Shown here: piece by piece, positions 60,474-64,000 of the stretch
Numbering within the stretch: the stretch's first letter is position 1
Layout: every line of letters begins with the position of its first letter
Origin: Streptomyces radicis
GTDB taxonomy: Bacteria > Actinomycetota > Actinomycetes > Streptomycetales > Streptomycetaceae
Direction of reading: 5' to 3'
Assembly (NCBI RefSeq): GCF_003626575.1
Contig: NZ_RBDY01000013.1
Span: 122,584 to 186,583, forward strand
DNA length: 64,000 bases
Position numbers and translations under genes: made by a program
The notes under the pieces: model-generated
Databases searched by the model: none
What the model saw: the letters and a program-made list of their open reading frames with translations, nothing else
Told to the model about the DNA's origin: nothing

Positions 60474-61224
60474 ATATGGGGAGTCCGATGACCGACTCGG
60501 GCACGGCCATCCGCTCGCTCAGATGCTCACCGCACGCCACGCCACCGCGACGACGATCCCGGGCGGAGCTGGCCGGACGCCGCCCGGAGAGGCCCTGGGC
60601 CGTTCAGTGGACGAGGTCACCCAGCGGCAGATCGAGGACCGCCCACCTCGACGCGTACGCCGAGGTGGGTGATCGCCGCCCGCAGGCCCGGGTCCCAGGG
60701 TGCGGCGGTGGGGGCGCCGGTCAGGGGCGGGGCCAAGGAAGCGGTCGAGGCGACGGTGCGGTATGCAGCGGCCGTGTAGCGCCAGCCTGCGCATCGCCAC
60801 CCCGTTACCTTTTCGTGGCCCTGCAACAGGGCTCCTGGCCTCCGGACCCGGCATGACCGTTGCCCCCTGCCGAAGGCATGACCTGGGGGTGGTGTCACCG
60901 GGCCCGTGGGCGTCATCTGACCGCCGATGAGAGGCCCGACCGCTACCTGGGTCCGGTGCAACGCCAGACCGCTCGCGGGCGCCAGGTCTGCGTAACGTGG
61001 ATGCGCGCGCGGTGGCGACCTGCGCGAGGCGAGGACGGACAGGTGGCACGTCTACACCTTCATCGCTGACCGCACCGGGTGATCAGTTGATGGATGGCAC
61101 TGCACCGCTGGAAGCGGAAGGACATCCGCCGACGGCTCACCAACCACATCGCGGTGGTGCACATCCCTGCGGCTGGTTGCCGCGTGACCTCCAGAATCCT
61201 CTGTTCTCTCCCTTTGCTTGCCTA
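60474..61224. other. Decayed stretch without a supportable gene
   Basis: About 750 bp between the orphan methylase and the RAMA-like gene have only short, arginine-rich reading frames typical of shadow translation. A minus-strand stretch near 60620-60780 (ITHLGVRVEVGGPRSAAG) looks protein-like but has no start or recognisable family. I see no RNA gene. Confidence 0.4.
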
Positions 61225-61264
61225 TCTCCTCTCTTGTCTCTATGCTCTCATTAGAGAGAGGAGA
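61225..61264 (+). promoter_or_regulatory. Inverted repeat spanning promoter and ribosome site of the RAMA-like gene
   Basis: TCTCCTCTCT (61225-61234) pairs perfectly with AGAGAGGAGA (61255-61264), which is also the ribosome-binding site. A TATGCT hexamer (61241-61246) lies inside the loop and could be a -10. If transcription starts upstream of the left arm, the hairpin would hide the ribosome site; if it starts in the loop, the repeat may instead be an operator. Confidence 0.4.
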
Positions 61265-61268
61265 CCCC

Positions 61269-61679
61269 ATGACGGAGACAGTCGAGGTGGACACGCAGAC
61301 CTACCAGTCGCTGGCGTTCGCGGCCCGCATGAGCGGTTGTACGGCAGGCGAGGTGGTGGCACGGTTGGTGGCCGCCGCCAGCGTGCCCACCCCTGCCGCA
61401 AGGGAGAACACGGAGCAGCCGGAAGCGGACAACAGCGTGACGGTGTACGCGGATTACGAGGGACACCGCACGCAGGGCAGCTACGATCCGAGGACGACGC
61501 GCATCGACATCACGTCGGGGCCGCTCAGTGGGCAGAGCTTCAAGACGCCGACCGGTGCGGCCCGCGCCGTGGTAGCGCACTACAAGCCTGGTGTCAGCCC
61601 TCACCGTAACGGCTGGTCGTTCTGGGTGCTGGACGACGGCTCCGGGAAGCTCCTGCAGAGCATCCGGGGGGCATCGTGA
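61269..61679 (+). CDS. Small protein with RAMA-like modified-DNA-binding domain
   Basis: This 136-residue protein has a ribbon-helix-helix-like start (VEVDTQTYQSLAFAARMSG, then GEVVARLVA). After a linker comes a domain reading VYADYEGHRTQGSY, FKTPTGAARAVV and NGWSFWVLDDGSGKLLQS. This resembles the RAMA domain (restriction enzyme and adenine methylase associated), thought to recognise modified DNA; DUF4357-type domains are the alternative. The ribosome site GAGGAG precedes the ATG. Its position beside an adenine methylase is consistent with reading the island's methyl marks. The next, broken gene is coupled by a GTGA overlap. Confidence 0.6.
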   Translation: MTETVEVDTQTYQSLAFAARMSGCTAGEVVARLVAAASVPTPAARENTEQPEADNSVTVYADYEGHRTQGSYDPRTTRIDITSGPLSGQSFKTPTGAARAVVAHYKPGVSPHRNGWSFWVLDDGSGKLLQSIRGAS

Positions 61680-61842
61680 CCAGCGAGGCGGAGCGGTAGT
61701 TCCACCGCGCCATGGTGCTGGGCGTGGAACGCCTCAAGCGGGAGATCAGCTACAACGCGACCCGCTTCATTTGGAGACCGCCGGCCGGCGGCTGCGCGAG
61801 CACCGCTTCGGCGTCGAGCGGTTCCTGCGCGCATCCGCATAA
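61676..61842 (+). pseudogene. Interrupted small gene after the RAMA-like gene
   Basis: A GTG at 61676 overlaps the RAMA-like stop (GTGA) and reads TSEAER, then an in-frame TAG (61697-61699), then FHRAMVLGVERLKREISYNA. In another frame the 3' end reads LETAGRRLREHRFGVERFLR. These are the two ends of a roughly 110-130 residue family common in Streptomyces, with the middle deleted. Both a nonsense codon and a deletion are needed to explain it. Confidence 0.55.
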
Positions 61843-61890
61843 TCGCCCCCGGCGTGGGTCGCGTCGGACCCAACCCGGGCTGGCTGATCC

Positions 61891-62653
61891 ATGCCCACCT
61901 GCGTCTTCTGCGGCTCCGCTGACACCCTCATCGGCGAGCATGTGCTCGGAGACTGTCTCAGCAAGATCGGCCTTGACCTTGACCCGGTGCCGCACGGTGC
62001 TCGTTGGCTGAAGCGCATTGGGCGCGAACTCGGGGTGCGCCCGCCGTTCCGCCAGAAAGTCTGGGACGTCTGCGGCGACTGCAACCATGGCTGGATGAGC
62101 CGCCTCGAAGTCGTCGCGCAGCGCGTCCAAACCCCACTCATCTCCTCGGCCAGTCCGGCCGCATCGAGGCGGCGGACCAGGGTGCAATCGCGGCGTGGGT
62201 GCAGAAGACCGCTTACGGCGATGCGGGTGTTCTCCGAGGCGGACCGGGACAGAGGCTACGGACTCCCGGTCTCGGAGTACCACGAGTTGTACGCGCTCCG
62301 GAAAGAACGGCGGCTGCTCCCGGCGAGCCAGTTCTGGGCCGGACCATACGAAGGAGTTCGCGGCTGGTCGATCCGGGTCACGCCGCTGGCGGTGCGCGTC
62401 GACGGCCTGCCCGAGCCCGAGCGACCGCAGGCCTACGCCATGACCATCTTGCTCGGACAGCTCGTGCTTCAGGGGGTGCGGTTCACGACACCGAGCCTCC
62501 AGGTCCGCGTATCCATTCGGCTGCCTCAGTTCTGGCCACCAGCGGGGCCAGTCACCTTGCCGAGGGACGCCCCTAAACGATGACGGGTTTCTGGACCTCT
62601 CCGGCGGCAAGGACTTCCGCTCGACCGAGCAGCACATCGAGCTGCAACCCTGA
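61891..62653 (+). pseudogene. HNH-like zinc protein gene with multiple frameshifts
   Basis: The 5' part encodes CVFCGSADTLIGEHVLGD and WDVCGDCNHGWMSRLE, a CxxC...EH...CxxCNxxWM arrangement like HNH-type zinc-finger endonucleases. From about 62125 homology moves to another frame (LLGQSGRIEAADQGAIAAWV), returns to the first (MRVFSEADRDRGYGLP...), then shifts again near 62575 to DGFLDLSGGKDFRSTEQHIE. At least three frameshifts break it. Its undamaged form would be about 250 residues. Confidence 0.65.
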
Positions 62654-62689
62654 TACCCCGCAACTGAGCTGACGCCGAGGCGGCTATCG

Positions 62690-62989
62690 GTGGCAAAGGT
62701 CGAGCTGCCGACAATCTGCGGCAAGCACGTCGTGTACTACCCTGCCGCGCTGGTCGGAGAGGCGATTCACGGTCGGTTCTACGCCTTTGGAACGGCGTGC
62801 GAGTGCCCTATGGCCTACCTGATCCACACCGAGCCAGATGGCGCGCACTGCAATGCCGCAGACACCGCAGAAGGCATCTCAGAGCTGTACGAGGCACTGC
62901 CGGGTGAGGAGTACGAGATTGAGGACGATGACGGCAGCTTCTGGTGCAAACGGCTGCCGAGCCCATTCCAGCAGAAGATGGAGCCATGA
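62690..62989 (+). CDS. Small hypothetical protein
   Basis: This 99-residue product starts at GTG 62690, has four cysteines (TICG, ACECP, HCNAA, FWCK) and an acidic C-terminal third. The frame is intact. It has no signal peptide or recognised motif. Its stop overlaps the start of the DUF4365 gene as ATGA, so both were once co-translated. Confidence 0.45.
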   Translation: MAKVELPTICGKHVVYYPAALVGEAIHGRFYAFGTACECPMAYLIHTEPDGAHCNAADTAEGISELYEALPGEEYEIEDDDGSFWCKRLPSPFQQKMEP

Positions 62990-63337
62990 TGCGCCGTAAG
63001 CCATCCGCCAAGGTTGCCACTGCCGGGGTGACCCGCGCTAAGCAGGCTGTCGAGGACGAGCTGGAGTGGCTCTTCCACCGAGGACTACGGCATCGATGCG
63101 TACGCGGAGGTGCTGGTCGGCGAGGACGTCCGTGGCCGGCTGTTGGCCCTGCAGATCAAGAGTGGGATGAGCTGGTTCCGGGAGACGGCACCAGGGGGTT
63201 GGTGGTTCCGGCCGGACGCCGAGCACATGGCCTACTGGCTCAACCACTCCCTGCCGGTGGCCGCAATGCTGTACCACCCGGAGACGGGGCGCTGCCACTG
63301 GCAGCTGGTCAACCGTCAACAGGAAAGGAGGAGGTGA
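62986..63337 (+). pseudogene. DUF4365-type nuclease-like gene with a frameshift
   Basis: The first frame reads GVTRAKQAVEDELEWLFHR and the second EDYGIDAYAEVLV, LLALQIKSGMSWF and AYWLNHSLPVAAMLYHPETG. Together they give the DUF4365 pattern (DYGIDxxxE, then LQIKSG), a PD-(D/E)xK-like fold found near restriction systems. The shift lies at about 63079-63081. A restored product would be about 116 residues. Confidence 0.65.
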
Positions 63338-63350
63338 CATCTCACTGGGT

Positions 63351-63767
63351 GTGGACAACGAGGACGGCGAGGAACCCGAGAAACTGGCCAGTTGGGGCGT
63401 GTTCCTTGGTCTCGCCAGCTACGCCGACGTGGTTCCGAAGTTGTTCGCGTGGGCTGACGCCCACGTGCACCCGGAGACGTACGACGGGACGGAGTGTGAC
63501 CAGTACAGAGCAGATTGCTGTATCTGAGCCAACGAGTACGAGCTCTGCGCGGCGGTGCCGTTCGAGGAGTGGAAACAGCGTCTGCTTCCAGAGCGTATCC
63601 GGCCGTACCGCAACGGCGGTGGTGAGGTCGATTTCCGCCGACTGGAGCTGACGCTCAACGAGCTGGGCAAGGCATTCTTGGTGGTGGACAGGATTGCGAT
63701 GGAGGGCGGGAGGTTGCTGACGGCGCGAATTTCCACATCTGTGACAGGTAGCAAGATCACTGAGTAA
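63351..63767 (+). pseudogene. Unknown gene with in-frame TGA
   Basis: From GTG 63351 the frame reads EKLASWGVFLGLASYADVVP and ends at TGA (63525-63527), then continues in the same frame with ANEYELCAAVPFEEWKQRLL, RNGGGEVDFRRLELTLNELG and ARISTSVTGSKITE to a stop at 63765-63767. The two halves look like one protein of about 138 residues interrupted by a nonsense codon. A short acidic protein plus a separate second protein is the alternative. I do not recognise the family. Confidence 0.45.
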
Positions 63768-63872
63768 GCCAGGCACGGACTTAGGCCATACCATCCATAC
63801 AGGAATGACAGCTACCAGCGTACGTTGTCATGGAATCGACTATGAAACCGTAGTTCGCGATCACAAGCAACA

Positions 63873-63887
63873 CTGAGGTTTTCTCAG
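63873..63887. terminator. Small hairpin after the transposase gene
   Basis: CTGAG-GTTTT-CTCAG, 7 bp past the minus-strand transposase stop. The stem is only 5 bp, so it is a weak terminator candidate or part of the insertion-sequence end. Confidence 0.3.
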
Positions 63888-63893
63888 CGGTGG

Positions 63894-64000
63894 TTATTTC
63901 CATGCGTTGTTGAGTGCCAGAGCTGCTTGTGTGATGGCGCCGATGCGGGTGGGGCTGATCGTGACGTGCTGGAGGGTTCGCCAGCGTTGTTTGAGTTCCG
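63894..64000 (-). mobile_element. IS transposase, C-terminal end at window edge
   Basis: The minus-strand frame entering from the right edge reads ELKQRWRTLQHVTISPTRIG, then AITQAALALNNAWK and TAA. This resembles the C-terminus of IS5/DDE-type transposases of actinobacteria. Only 35 codons are visible, so family and integrity are open. It fits the decayed state of the preceding 3 kb. Confidence 0.65.

Noticed and set aside
63525..63527. TGA as a selenocysteine codon
   Set aside because: I see no convincing hairpin after the codon and no selenoprotein-like CxxU context; a nonsense mutation is simpler.

Overview
The window is very GC-rich, uses GTG and TTG starts freely, and carries Tat lipoproteins, an LAXTG-type sortase signal and NB-ARC/TPR regulators. 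This points to a Streptomyces or close relative, in an accessory part of the chromosome. No rRNA, tRNA or CRISPR array was seen.

Left part (1-31.1 kb), metabolism and surface. The 3' end of a GH33-type sialidase faces a tightly overlapping minus-strand operon: an oligopeptide-type ABC importer, with one permease fused to an ATPase, and a NanA/DapA-family aldolase. A GntR/FCD repressor is divergent from it. I read this as sialic acid uptake and cleavage. Next come a kinase-fold protein, a secreted I36 protease inhibitor, an NB-ARC/TPR regulator, a small secreted protein, an SDR, and a PIN toxin whose antitoxin gene has been scrambled by an inversion. A second minus-strand operon (13.8-21.0 kb) combines sugar ABC permeases, an ADP-ribosylglycohydrolase, a ribokinase-like kinase, a nucleoside hydrolase and a GH13 alpha-glucosidase. 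Its binding-protein gene is truncated and one permease is frameshifted. The break leads into about 600 bp of remnants of unrelated genes (LacI, contractile-injection baseplate, discoidin domain). An SDR/MmyB-like pair, a helical-repeat protein and an envelope group (LAHTG surface protein, membrane protein, beta-helix lipoprotein, Tat Dyp-type peroxidase) follow.

Central island (32.0-60.5 kb), genome defence. Its left edge is an IS256-family transposase remnant abutting a T7SS-type toxin fragment. Two minus-strand operons follow. Operon B (46.2 to 32.0 kb) encodes a giant YprA/DruE-like helicase with DUF1998 and a C-terminal nuclease, a SNF2 helicase, a large adenine methyltransferase and an unknown coiled-coil protein; this resembles DISARM class 1 or Druantia. 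Operon A (56.7 to 47.4 kb) is a pPIWI-RE system: Cas4/RecB-like nuclease, pPIWI_RE_Y restriction endonuclease, DinG-like pPIWI_RE_Z helicase, and the pPIWI-RE protein. Two cytosolic Ser/Thr kinases are divergent from the two operons, and an orphan N6-adenine methylase with HTH and specificity-like regions lies at the right. A 14-bp motif, GTRAACTNAGTCAA, lies 71-84 nt upstream of both kinases and the orphan methylase, always in the same orientation, and in the first two cases sits inside the divergent promoter region of a nuclease operon. This suggests one co-regulated composite system.

Right part (60.5-64 kb) is decayed. It holds a RAMA-like protein, frameshifted or nonsense-interrupted remnants (a short regulator-like gene, an HNH-like gene, a DUF4365 gene), two small unknown genes and the 3' end of a transposase.
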